From assembly GCA_017643325.1 (NCBI GenBank), contig JAEPNS010000259.1, positions 1 through 5,086 of the forward strand: a stretch of 5,086 bases of DNA, given 5' to 3'. Under the pieces are notes generated by a model, which had not been told where the DNA came from, ran no database searches, and saw only the letters and a program-made list of their open reading frames with translations. This document shows, one piece after another, positions 1 through 5,086 of the stretch (its first letter is position 1; each line of letters opens with the position of its first letter). Both the position numbers and the translations under genes were made by a program. The stretch comes from Alphaproteobacteria bacterium. Lineage in GTDB: Bacteria > Pseudomonadota > Alphaproteobacteria > UBA6615.

Positions 1-213
1 CAGGAGAAACGGGCCGTGCGGGCCGTCGACGGTGATATCGCGCACTTCGGGCAAAGGTAGAATACCATCGTCTTGATTCAGGTATTCATAGTACTTCGCA
101 CGCGCGGCCCGCGCGGCCTCGACCCCCACATCCGCCGGGTCGGGCAGCGCCGCGCCGGCCTCCTTCAGCTCGTCGAACACGGCCTGCAGGCCGGGATCCA
201 CCGGCGACGGCAT
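1..213 (-). CDS. Probable HSL-type alpha/beta hydrolase (esterase/lipase), N-terminal fragment
   Basis: The first 71 codons of a gene that leaves the window at its left edge. The ATG at 213-211 is preceded, 7 bases upstream, by a strong ribosome binding site (GGGGGAG at 227-221). The peptide begins MPSPVDPGLQAVFDELKEAG and has an alanine/arginine-rich helix around residues 30-40. It then reaches LPLPEVRDITVDGPHGP at about residues 52-68. This layout, a short helical cap followed by a Pro-rich stretch and a first beta strand with a GP.GP turn, is typical of the N-terminus of hormone-sensitive-lipase-type hydrolases, which cleave carboxylic esters. The family's HGGG oxyanion motif and Ser/Asp/His catalytic residues would lie outside the window, so the call rests on N-terminal resemblance only. 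The gene sits 4 bases after the acyl-CoA synthetase stop and is almost certainly co-transcribed and probably translationally coupled with it. Substrate unknown. Confidence 0.62.
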   Translation of the reverse strand, partial: MPSPVDPGLQAVFDELKEAGAALPDPADVGVEAARAARAKYYEYLNQDDGILPLPEVRDITVDGPHGPFLL

Positions 214-217
214 GGCG

Positions 218-1747
218 TCACTCCCCCTCGGATTCGAGCTGATTGCGCAGCTCGCGCTTGACGATCTTGCCGTAGTTGTTCTTCGGCAGCGCGGCGGCGA
301 AGCGGTAGTCCTTCGGGCGCTTGAAGCGCGCGATATTCTCCAGGCACAGCCCGTCGAGCTCCGCCGGATCCACCTCCCGTCCCTCACGCGGCGCGACGAA
401 GGCGATCACCTCCTCGCCCCACTCCTCGTGCGGGCGTCCCACCACGGCGCATTCCGCGACGTCCGGGTGACGCAGCAGCACCTCCTCGATCTCGCGCGGA
501 TAGATGTTGCTGCCGCCGGAGATGATCATGTCCTTCGAGCGGTCCTTCAGCGTCAGATAGCCGTCGGCGTCGAACGCGCCCATGTCGCCGGTGTGCAGCC
601 AGCCGCCACGCAGGGAGTCCGCGCTCGCGTCGGGGCGGTTCCAGTAGCCTTTCATCACGACCGCGCCGCGCACGAGGATCTCACCGACCTCGCCGACGGG
701 CACCTCGTTATCCTCGGGATCGGCGACCTTCACCTCCACGACCGACTGGGCGTAGCCGACCGAGCCGAGCCGCTCCAGGTAGCGCGGGTGGTCCACCGCC
801 GCGTGGTCCTCGCGCGGCAGCACCGTGATGCACATCGGGCTCTCGCCCTGTCCGTAGATCTGCACGAACTTCTGGCCGAAGCGGTCGAGCGCCGCGGTCA
901 GGTCGGCGACATACATCGGGCCGCCGCCGTAGGTCACGGTGCGCAGGTTCGGCGCGTCGCCACCGCCGGGATGGTTGACGAGCCGCTTGACCATGGTCGG
1001 CGCGGCAAACAGGGAAACCTCGTCAAGGCGTTGACACAACTCGAGAATTTCATCCGGCTCGAACCCGCCGGATTCCGGCACGACCTGCCGTGCGCCGACC
1101 GCAAGATGGGGGATGCCGTAGAAGCCGGAGCCGTGCGACATCGGCGCGGGGTGCAGCGCGGCCCCGTTGACCGGCACCCGGTCCACGTCGATGAAGTAGG
1201 CGAACATCATCTCCCACAGGTTGCGGTGGGTCAGCATCGCGCCCTTGGGGTTGCCGGTGGTGCCGGAGGTGTAGAACAGCCAGGCAAGGTCGTCGTCGCC
1301 GCGCGGGGCCATGTCCGCCGGCTCGCCGTCGCGGTAGCCCAGATAATCGGTCTCGCCGACGACCACGATGGGCAGCTTCCGGCCGGCGATCTCCGCGCCC
1401 TTCGCCGCCTTTTCCGCCAGATCCGGCGTGACGAACAGCGCGCCCGCGCCCGCATCATCGAGGATGTAGGCGAGTTCCTTCTCGTGCAGCTTGTTGTTGA
1501 TCGGCAGCGCCGCCAGCCCGGCGTGCAGCGCGCCGTGGAAGGCCTCGAGATACTCGGGCGTGTTGGTCATGAACAACCCGACCCGGTCGTCCGTCTGCAG
1601 GCCGAGCGGGCCACGCATCGCCCCGGCCAGGCACGCGGCCCGCCGGGCCAGCGTGCCGTAGTCGCAGTAATCCGCCGTGCCGTGGGAAATCGCCACGCGG
1701 TCGGGACAGGATCGCGCCGCACGCAGAAGTAACTGATTGAGATTCAT
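218..1747 (-). CDS. Acyl-CoA synthetase (AMP-forming, ANL superfamily)
   Basis: A 509-residue cytoplasmic enzyme of usual length for class I adenylate-forming acyl-CoA ligases, which convert a carboxylic acid, ATP and CoA to an acyl-CoA, AMP and PPi through an acyl-adenylate. The motifs are in canonical order: the P-loop-like YTSGTTGNPKG at 159-169; YGQGES at 298-303, with Glu302 in the Mg-ATP position; HTGD at 385-388, with the ribose-binding Asp388; DRSKDMI at 402-408, with the hinge after it; GGSNIYPREIE at 411-421; and NYGKIVKREL at 491-500, with Lys494 as the predicted adenylation lysine. All catalytic residues expected by family are present, so it should be active. The start at 1747 is chosen over an in-frame ATG at 1783 because GGCGGAG lies 6 bases upstream and the family homology starts at MNLNQLLLRAA; the longer form would add 12 residues of no family character. 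The acid substrate (medium-chain, long-chain or aromatic) cannot be read from these motifs. It is the first gene of an operon with the hydrolase downstream. Confidence 0.93.
   Translation of the reverse strand: MNLNQLLLRAARSCPDRVAISHGTADYCDYGTLARRAACLAGAMRGPLGLQTDDRVGLFMTNTPEYLEAFHGALHAGLAALPINNKLHEKELAYILDDAGAGALFVTPDLAEKAAKGAEIAGRKLPIVVVGETDYLGYRDGEPADMAPRGDDDLAWLFYTSGTTGNPKGAMLTHRNLWEMMFAYFIDVDRVPVNGAALHPAPMSHGSGFYGIPHLAVGARQVVPESGGFEPDEILELCQRLDEVSLFAAPTMVKRLVNHPGGGDAPNLRTVTYGGGPMYVADLTAALDRFGQKFVQIYGQGESPMCITVLPREDHAAVDHPRYLERLGSVGYAQSVVEVKVADPEDNEVPVGEVGEILVRGAVVMKGYWNRPDASADSLRGGWLHTGDMGAFDADGYLTLKDRSKDMIISGGSNIYPREIEEVLLRHPDVAECAVVGRPHEEWGEEVIAFVAPREGREVDPAELDGLCLENIARFKRPKDYRFAAALPKNNYGKIVKRELRNQLESEGE
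221..229 (-). promoter_or_regulatory. Ribosome binding site of the hydrolase gene, inside the synthetase 3' end
   Basis: GAGGGGGAG on the minus strand, ending 7 bases before the ATG at 213. It is formed by the last sense codons of the upstream synthetase gene (Glu-Gly-Glu, then TGA), so ribosomes finishing the synthetase would terminate on top of it. This fixes the hydrolase start and suggests translational coupling. Confidence 0.7.
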
Positions 1748-1753
1748 GGATAA

Positions 1754-1760
1754 CTCCGCC
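1754..1760 (-). promoter_or_regulatory. Ribosome binding site deciding the synthetase start
   Basis: GGCGGAG on the minus strand, 6 bases before the ATG at 1747. No comparable purine-rich element precedes the alternative in-frame ATG at 1783, so the downstream start is preferred. Confidence 0.65.
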
Positions 1761-1770
1761 TTCGTCACGC

Positions 1771-1776
1771 TAGAAT
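1771..1776 (+). promoter_or_regulatory. Possible -10 element for the glutathione S-transferase gene
   Basis: TAGAAT matches the TATAAT consensus at five of six positions and lies 33 bases before the start codon, which would leave a leader of about 27 bases. No convincing -35 hexamer occurs 16-18 bases upstream; that region overlaps the synthetase start codon. It overlaps the candidate -10 of the opposite promoter, so the two could compete for polymerase. Speculative. Confidence 0.25.
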
Positions 1777-1800
1777 GACGCACGGCTCAAACGACGACAA
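1772..1800 (-). promoter_or_regulatory. Possible sigma70-type promoter for the synthetase-hydrolase operon
   Basis: On the minus strand, TTGTCG (1800-1795) and CATTCT (1777-1772) are separated by 17 bases. They match the TTGACA/TATAAT consensus at 4 of 6 and 3 of 6 positions. Transcription would start near 1765, giving a leader of about 18 bases that includes the GGCGGAG site. It is the best spaced pair in a 62-base intergenic region that must hold the operon promoter unless transcription begins inside the neighbouring gene. The match is weak. Confidence 0.3.
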
Positions 1801-1809
1801 GATCAGACA

Positions 1810-2511
1810 ATGTACGAACTCTACTACTGGCCGACGATCCAGGGGCGCGGTGAATTCGTGCGGCTGCTGCTGGAGGATGCCGGCGCGGACTATGACGACG
1901 TGATCCGCCGGCCCGAGAGCGAGGGCGGCGGGCGCGACGCGCTGCTGGCGCTGCTGGAAGAGACCGGGCATTTCGCCCCGCCGATCCTGAAGGACGGCGA
2001 CATGGTCGTCTCGCAGACGCCGCTGATCATGGACTATCTCGGCGCAAGGCACGGACTGGCACCGGACGATGCGCACGCCCGCCGCGAGGCGCTGCGCCTG
2101 TCGATGCTCCTGGCGGATTTCCTGGTGGAAGCCCACGACGTGCACCACCCGCTGGCCAAGGAGTTCTACTACGAGGACCAGCGCGACGAGGCGCTGCGCC
2201 GCGCGCCGTCATTCCGCGAAACCCGGATCCCGAAGTTCTACGGCTATTTCGAGAAGCGCATCGCCGACGGCGGCTATCTCGTGGGCAGTTCCCTCACCCA
2301 CGCCGACATCTCGCTGTTCCAGGTCGTCGAGGGCATGCGCTACGCCTTCCCGAAGGCCATGGCGCGGCTGGAGCCGGACACGCCCGGTGTCGTGAAGCTG
2401 CGCGACGAGATCGCCGCGCGGCCCGGGATCGCCGCCTATCTCGAATCGGACCGGCGCATCCCGTTCAACGAGCACGGCATCTTCCGGCACTATCCCGAAC
2501 TGGATGGCTAG
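1810..2511 (+). CDS. Glutathione S-transferase family protein
   Basis: A complete 233-residue cytosolic GST, which would conjugate or otherwise use glutathione on electrophilic substrates. The N-terminal thioredoxin-like domain spans about residues 1-80. It opens MYELYYWPTIQGRGE, where Tyr6 before Trp-Pro aligns with the catalytic Tyr of alpha/mu/pi/sigma-type GSTs. APPIL at 56-60 supplies the cis-proline, and SQTPLIMDYLG at 68-78 supplies the gamma-glutamyl-binding Gln69-Thr70 pair. The helical C-terminal domain covers about 90-215 and contains the N-capping box T163-H-A-D166 in SLTHADISLF. The tail RIPFNEHGIFRHYPELDG resembles a proteobacterial GST subgroup I recall. The ATG at 1810 is the only plausible start: an in-frame TAG lies at 1771 with no ATG, GTG or TTG between, and a later start would remove Tyr6. 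No clear Shine-Dalgarno sequence precedes it, so initiation may be weak. It is divergent from the synthetase operon, converges on the adhesin gene and shares 4 bases with it. Substrate unknown. Confidence 0.93.
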   Translation: MYELYYWPTIQGRGEFVRLLLEDAGADYDDVIRRPESEGGGRDALLALLEETGHFAPPILKDGDMVVSQTPLIMDYLGARHGLAPDDAHARREALRLSMLLADFLVEAHDVHHPLAKEFYYEDQRDEALRRAPSFRETRIPKFYGYFEKRIADGGYLVGSSLTHADISLFQVVEGMRYAFPKAMARLEPDTPGVVKLRDEIAARPGIAAYLESDRRIPFNEHGIFRHYPELDG

Positions 2512-5086
2512 AACAGGAAGTCGTCTTCGTGCAGGTCGGCTATCCGCACGCCGATCAGGGTGACGCTGTCGTCGCTGTCGAGCGCAATGACCGTGTCGGC
2601 GTTCGCCCCGTTGCCGTCGTCCGCCGCCGCGAGCAGGTCCGCGAAATCGGCAAACCCGAAGTCGCCGACGTCGATCCGGTCGTCGGTCCCGGCCCCGGCC
2701 TGAAAGTCCGCGACCGTGTCGTCTCCCGACCCGTTCTCGAAATCGTACAGGTCGTCGCCCTCGCCGCCGAAGAGGAAATCATCACCACTGTCGCCTGTAA
2801 GCGTGTCGTCGCCCGTGCCGCCGACCAGCACATCATCGCCCGCAGAGCCCGACAAGGTATCGTTCCCGTCACCGCCCAGAAGCAGATCGTCCTCCAGACC
2901 GCCGACAAGCGTGTCGTTGCCGCCGGCACCGTTCAGGATATCGCCCGCGGCTCCGCCCGTCAGGGTGTCGTCCGCACCCGTCCCGGGCGAAAACAGGCCG
3001 AACAGGTTGTTGTGAACGCCCACATACTCGGTGGCCGTATTCCCGTTTCCGTCGGAGATCGTATAGGAGAAGACATCCGCCCCGGCGAAGCCCGGATCCG
3101 CCGTGTACTGGAAGGTTCCGCCTCCCAGATCCACGACCGTGCCGTTCGCCGCCTGGGTGAACCCGATGAGCGATAGCGTATCCGCGTCCGCATCGGAATC
3201 GTTGGCCAACACGTTCACCGTCCCGGGCGTCGTGCCAAACGTGACAATCATGTCGACGGCTGTGAGCGGCGCATCCTCAACCGGGTTCACGTTGATCGTC
3301 ACCGTGGCGATGTTGGACGCGGCGCCCTCCGCATCCTTGACCGTGTAGGTGAAGCTGTCCGTCCCGTTGAAGTCGTCGTTCGGCCGGTAGGAATAGGTCT
3401 GGGTCGGGCCGTCGAAGAACAGTATGCCGTTTGACGGGTTCGTCGATCCGCGCGCCAGGATCACGCTGCCGTCGGGGTCGAAATCGTTGGAGAACAGGTC
3501 GAGCGGGACGATGCCCGCGTCCTCATCCATGGTGATCACGTCGTCGACCGCGACCGGCGCCTTGTTGACGTTGTTCACCCTGACCGAGACCGTCGCGGTG
3601 TCGCTCTCGCCGTTCCCGTCGGTGATCGTGTAGGTGAAGCTGTCGTCGCCGTCGAAGCCTATGTCGGGCGTGTAGGTGATCGTGCCGTCGGGATTGACCG
3701 TAACGGACCCGTTCGCCGGGTCCGTGGTGCCCGTGATCGACAGCGTGTCGCCGTCGACGTCGCTGTCGTTGGCCAGCACGGCGATGGTGACCGCCGAATC
3801 CTCGTTGGTGACCGCACCCTCGTTCTTCGCCACCGGCGCATCGTTTACCGCGTTGACCGTGATCGAGACCGTCGCCGTGTCCGTCCCGCCGTTTCCGTCG
3901 GAGATCGTGTAGCTAAAGCTGTCGGTGCCGACGAAATCGAGGTTCGGCGTGTAGGTGTAGGTCTTGTCCAGCACGTCGAACGTGAGGATACCGTTCGCCG
4001 GGTTGGTCGAGGCGACCGGCGTCACGACATCGCCGTCTGCGTCGATGTCGTTCGCGGCGACATCGATGACGACCGCCATCTCCTCGTCGGTCGAGACGAT
4101 GTCGTCGACCGCGACCGGCGCGTCGTTCAGCGGATTGACGGTGATCGTTGCCGTCGCGGTATCCGTCCCGCCCCTGCCGTCGGATACCTGGTAGGTGAAA
4201 GAGTCGGTGCCTGCGAAATCCGCATCGGGCGTGTAGTCGAACGATCCGTCGGCGTTGAGCGACAAGGTCCCGTCCGACACGTCGGATACCAGCGAAACCG
4301 TCAGCGCATCCCCGTCGATGTCGCTGTCCGCGCCGCTGCCGTTGTCGGCCAGCACGTTTCCGGAAATCACCGTGTCCTCGTCGCCGGAGAGGGAATCGTC
4401 GCGCGCCACCGGCGCAATATTGTCCGTGTTGCCCTCGATGGTGATCGTCACGGTTTCGGTATCGGTCGCGCCGTGCTCGTCGGTGACCTCGACCGTGAAC
4501 ACCTCCTGCACGGTCTCGCCCGTGTCGAGGTCTTCCAATTCGGGAGTCGAATTGTCGAGCGTGTAGGTCCACTGGCCATCAGCGTCGACCGCCAGCGCGC
4601 CATACGCCCCTGCGCCCCCGCCGACGACCGACCAAGCCAGGTTTGCGCCGTTGTCGGCATCGGACCCGTTGAGCTTGCCGGTGACGGTGTTCACCGCATC
4701 GTCCTCGACGACCGTGCCCGCGTCGTTGCCCGCGGCAAACGAGATCTCCGGCGCGTCGTTCGTACCGGTGACGGTGACCGTCACCGTGGCGCTGTCGCTG
4801 ACCGCTCCGTTCAAATCCGTCGCTTCGTACGCGAAGGTGACGTCGCGGGTCTCGCCCTCGGCGAGGTCCTGGAAGTCCGCGCCCGGGTCGAAGGAAAAGG
4901 TACCGTCGTTGTTGTTGACCACTGTGCCTTCCGCCGGACCCGACGTGATCGTGTAGGTCAGCGTGGTGCCATCGTCGTCGGTGTCGATGTCGTCGCCCGA
5001 GAAGGTACCCGCGATGGCCGGGCCGTCTTCCGTGGCGGCCACCGCCACGTCGACCACGGTCGGCGCGTCGTTGATGTTCTCCACGG
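2508..5086 (-). CDS. Large RTX adhesin with VCBS and cadherin-like repeats, C-terminal part
   Basis: The C-terminal 858 residues of a gene that enters from the right edge; the apparent GTG start near 5084 is only the Val of a VEN-INDAP linker, so the true N-terminus lies outside. Residues below are counted from that Val. In order: two VCBS repeats (1-108, 109-220), five Ig/cadherin-like Big_9 repeats (221-319, 320-413, 414-506, 507-602, 603-690), nine RTX nonapeptides (702-782) and a C-terminal tail ending HEDDFLF. Repeats begin with NDAP-like linkers, carry DxDxDGD-type acidic clusters and close with DSFTYT.SDGNG-like strands. RTX repeats bind calcium in a beta-roll outside the cell, and such proteins leave by a type I (ABC) exporter that reads an uncleaved C-terminal signal. 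By hand count there are about 136 Asp and 30 Glu against 5 Lys and 8 Arg, and no Cys, as expected of a calcium-dependent secreted protein. A role in surface attachment or biofilm is inferred from architecture. No exporter gene is visible here. Confidence 0.92.
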   Translation of the reverse strand, partial: VENINDAPTVVDVAVAATEDGPAIAGTFSGDDIDTDDDGTTLTYTITSGPAEGTVVNNNDGTFSFDPGADFQDLAEGETRDVTFAYEATDLNGAVSDSATVTVTVTGTNDAPEISFAAGNDAGTVVEDDAVNTVTGKLNGSDADNGANLAWSVVGGGAGAYGALAVDADGQWTYTLDNSTPELEDLDTGETVQEVFTVEVTDEHGATDTETVTITIEGNTDNIAPVARDDSLSGDEDTVISGNVLADNGSGADSDIDGDALTVSLVSDVSDGTLSLNADGSFDYTPDADFAGTDSFTYQVSDGRGGTDTATATITVNPLNDAPVAVDDIVSTDEEMAVVIDVAANDIDADGDVVTPVASTNPANGILTFDVLDKTYTYTPNLDFVGTDSFSYTISDGNGGTDTATVSITVNAVNDAPVAKNEGAVTNEDSAVTIAVLANDSDVDGDTLSITGTTDPANGSVTVNPDGTITYTPDIGFDGDDSFTYTITDGNGESDTATVSVRVNNVNKAPVAVDDVITMDEDAGIVPLDLFSNDFDPDGSVILARGSTNPSNGILFFDGPTQTYSYRPNDDFNGTDSFTYTVKDAEGAASNIATVTINVNPVEDAPLTAVDMIVTFGTTPGTVNVLANDSDADADTLSLIGFTQAANGTVVDLGGGTFQYTADPGFAGADVFSYTISDGNGNTATEYVGVHNNLFGLFSPGTGADDTLTGGAAGDILNGAGGNDTLVGGLEDDLLLGGDGNDTLSGSAGDDVLVGGTGDDTLTGDSGDDFLFGGEGDDLYDFENGSGDDTVADFQAGAGTDDRIDVGDFGFADFADLLAAADDGNGANADTVIALDSDDSVTLIGVRIADLHEDDFLF
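2511..2738 (-). other. C-terminal type I secretion signal region of the RTX protein
   Basis: Residues 783-858 after the nonapeptide array: DDTVADFQAGAGTDDRIDVGDFGFADF, an Ala/Asp-rich helix-like segment around 810-830, a strand TVIALDSDDSVTLIGV, and the end LHEDDFLF. RTX proteins exported by type I ABC systems usually carry an uncleaved signal within the last 50-100 residues and often end in acidic plus hydrophobic residues. The assignment follows from that family rule; no recognition motif can be proven from sequence alone. Confidence 0.65.
2739..2981 (-). repeat. RTX calcium-binding nonapeptide array (nine units)
   Basis: Residues 702-782 form nine uninterrupted 9-residue units, including TGADDTLTG, AGGNDTLVG, GDGNDTLSG, SAGDDVLVG, GTGDDTLTG and DSGDDFLFG. 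They follow the haemolysin-type GGxGxDxLx pattern that folds into a calcium-filled parallel beta-roll. Units 2 (GAAGDILNG), 4 (GLEDDLLLG) and 9 (GEGDDLYDF) deviate. The array is followed by NGSGDDTVADF, the usual exit from such rolls. Confidence 0.93.
3015..4424 (-). repeat. Five tandem Ig/cadherin-like (Big_9 type) repeats
   Basis: Five consecutive domains of about 88-99 residues, at 4128-4424, 3846-4127, 3567-3845, 3279-3566 and 3015-3278. The shared pattern is an AP-containing linker, VA.DD, an E/D-E/D-containing strand, V.ANDxDxDGD, an xNPANG turn, a YTP strand, FxGxDSFTYTxSDGNGG, then TATVTxxV. The last copy is the most divergent: its opening is EDAPLTAVDMIV, it has DADADTL in place of DxDxDGDTL, and it ends in TEYVGVHNN with no linker after it. 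Such tandem domains act as a calcium-stiffened stalk that displays distal regions away from the cell. Confidence 0.85.
4425..4760 (-). repeat. VCBS repeat 2
   Basis: Residues 109-220. It has the most diagnostic VCBS signature in the window: GKLNGSDADNGANLAWSV followed by YGALAVDADGQWTYTLDN, then the LDTGETVQEVFTVEVTDEHG strand. It differs from repeat 1 in having the Trp-Thr-Tyr strand, so the two belong to different VCBS subtypes rather than being recent copies. Confidence 0.85.
4761..5086 (-). repeat. VCBS repeat 1 (partial at window edge)
   Basis: Residues 1-108 of the visible protein, from the NINDAP linker to just before the next NDAP. It carries the TEDGPAIAGTF strand, the acidic loop DDIDTDDDG and the GTFSFDPGADFQDLAEGETRD-type segment typical of VCBS domains (Vibrio, Colwellia, Bradyrhizobium, Shewanella repeats). 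Further copies may lie beyond the window. Confidence 0.8.

Noticed and set aside
212..1732. Long plus-strand open frame (506 codons) opposite the acyl-CoA synthetase
   Set aside because: Its translation is low-complexity, rich in Arg, His, Val and Ala with no domain, and it mirrors a gene with every ANL motif intact. Long antisense frames are expected in GC-rich coding DNA.
1748..1783. N-terminal extension of the synthetase from the ATG at 1783
   Set aside because: The extra 12 residues have no family resemblance, the upstream ATG lacks a ribosome binding site, and a good one sits before the ATG at 1747.
2481..2528. Possible terminator hairpins near the convergent gene ends (CTTCC/GGAAG; GAAG-TCGT-CTTC)
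   Set aside because: Stems are only 4-5 base pairs, one with a loop of about 30 bases, and neither is followed by a T-run on either strand. Both are within coding sequence.
2739..2981. 27-base periodicity as a DNA-level tandem repeat or CRISPR-like array
   Set aside because: The period equals nine codons and the units vary at the base level while keeping the RTX amino-acid pattern. It is a protein repeat, not spacers and direct repeats.
2529..3176. Plus-strand open frame (215 codons) opposite the RTX region
   Set aside because: It is the antisense of repetitive Gly/Asp codons, giving periodic Val/Ala/Arg sequence without a recognisable motif. The RTX reading on the other strand explains the periodicity.
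3913..4572. Minus-strand open frame (219 codons) shifted relative to the adhesin
   Set aside because: Arg/Gly/His-rich shadow of the adhesin repeats in another frame. The adhesin frame is continuous across it, so there is no frameshift or nested gene to invoke.

Overview
The window is GC-rich with tightly packed genes. The codon choice and gene types suggest a proteobacterium, most likely an alphaproteobacterium; this is inference, as there is no rRNA or other taxonomic marker. It holds four protein-coding genes, two of them cut by the window edges. There are no RNA genes, insertion sequences or CRISPR arrays that I can see, and no gene-free stretch longer than about 62 bases.

Left block (1-1747, minus strand): a two-gene operon read right to left. 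An ANL-superfamily acyl-CoA synthetase of 509 residues comes first. After a 4-base gap comes the N-terminus of a probable HSL-type alpha/beta hydrolase (esterase/lipase), which runs off the left edge. An ester hydrolase releasing a carboxylic acid and a ligase activating an acid as its CoA thioester would fit one small catabolic or lipid-handling unit.

Middle (1748-2511): a 62-base divergent intergenic region, then a glutathione S-transferase of 233 residues on the plus strand. It has an N-terminal Tyr-type active site and a complete C-terminal helical domain.

Right block (2508-5086, minus strand): the C-terminal 858 residues of a very acidic, cysteine-free secreted protein whose start lies beyond the right edge. 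It has two VCBS repeats, five cadherin-like/Ig-like (Big_9 type) repeats, nine uninterrupted RTX nonapeptides and a C-terminal tail ending in a type I secretion-like acidic/hydrophobic motif. It is best read as a large calcium-dependent, type I-secreted adhesin. It converges on the glutathione S-transferase gene and the two stop codons overlap in one CTAG palindrome, so no terminator fits between them.

Nothing here clearly amounts to a new system. The points most worth a second look are the mixed VCBS/Ig/RTX architecture with linker motifs that drift towards the C-terminus, and the shared stop-codon palindrome.
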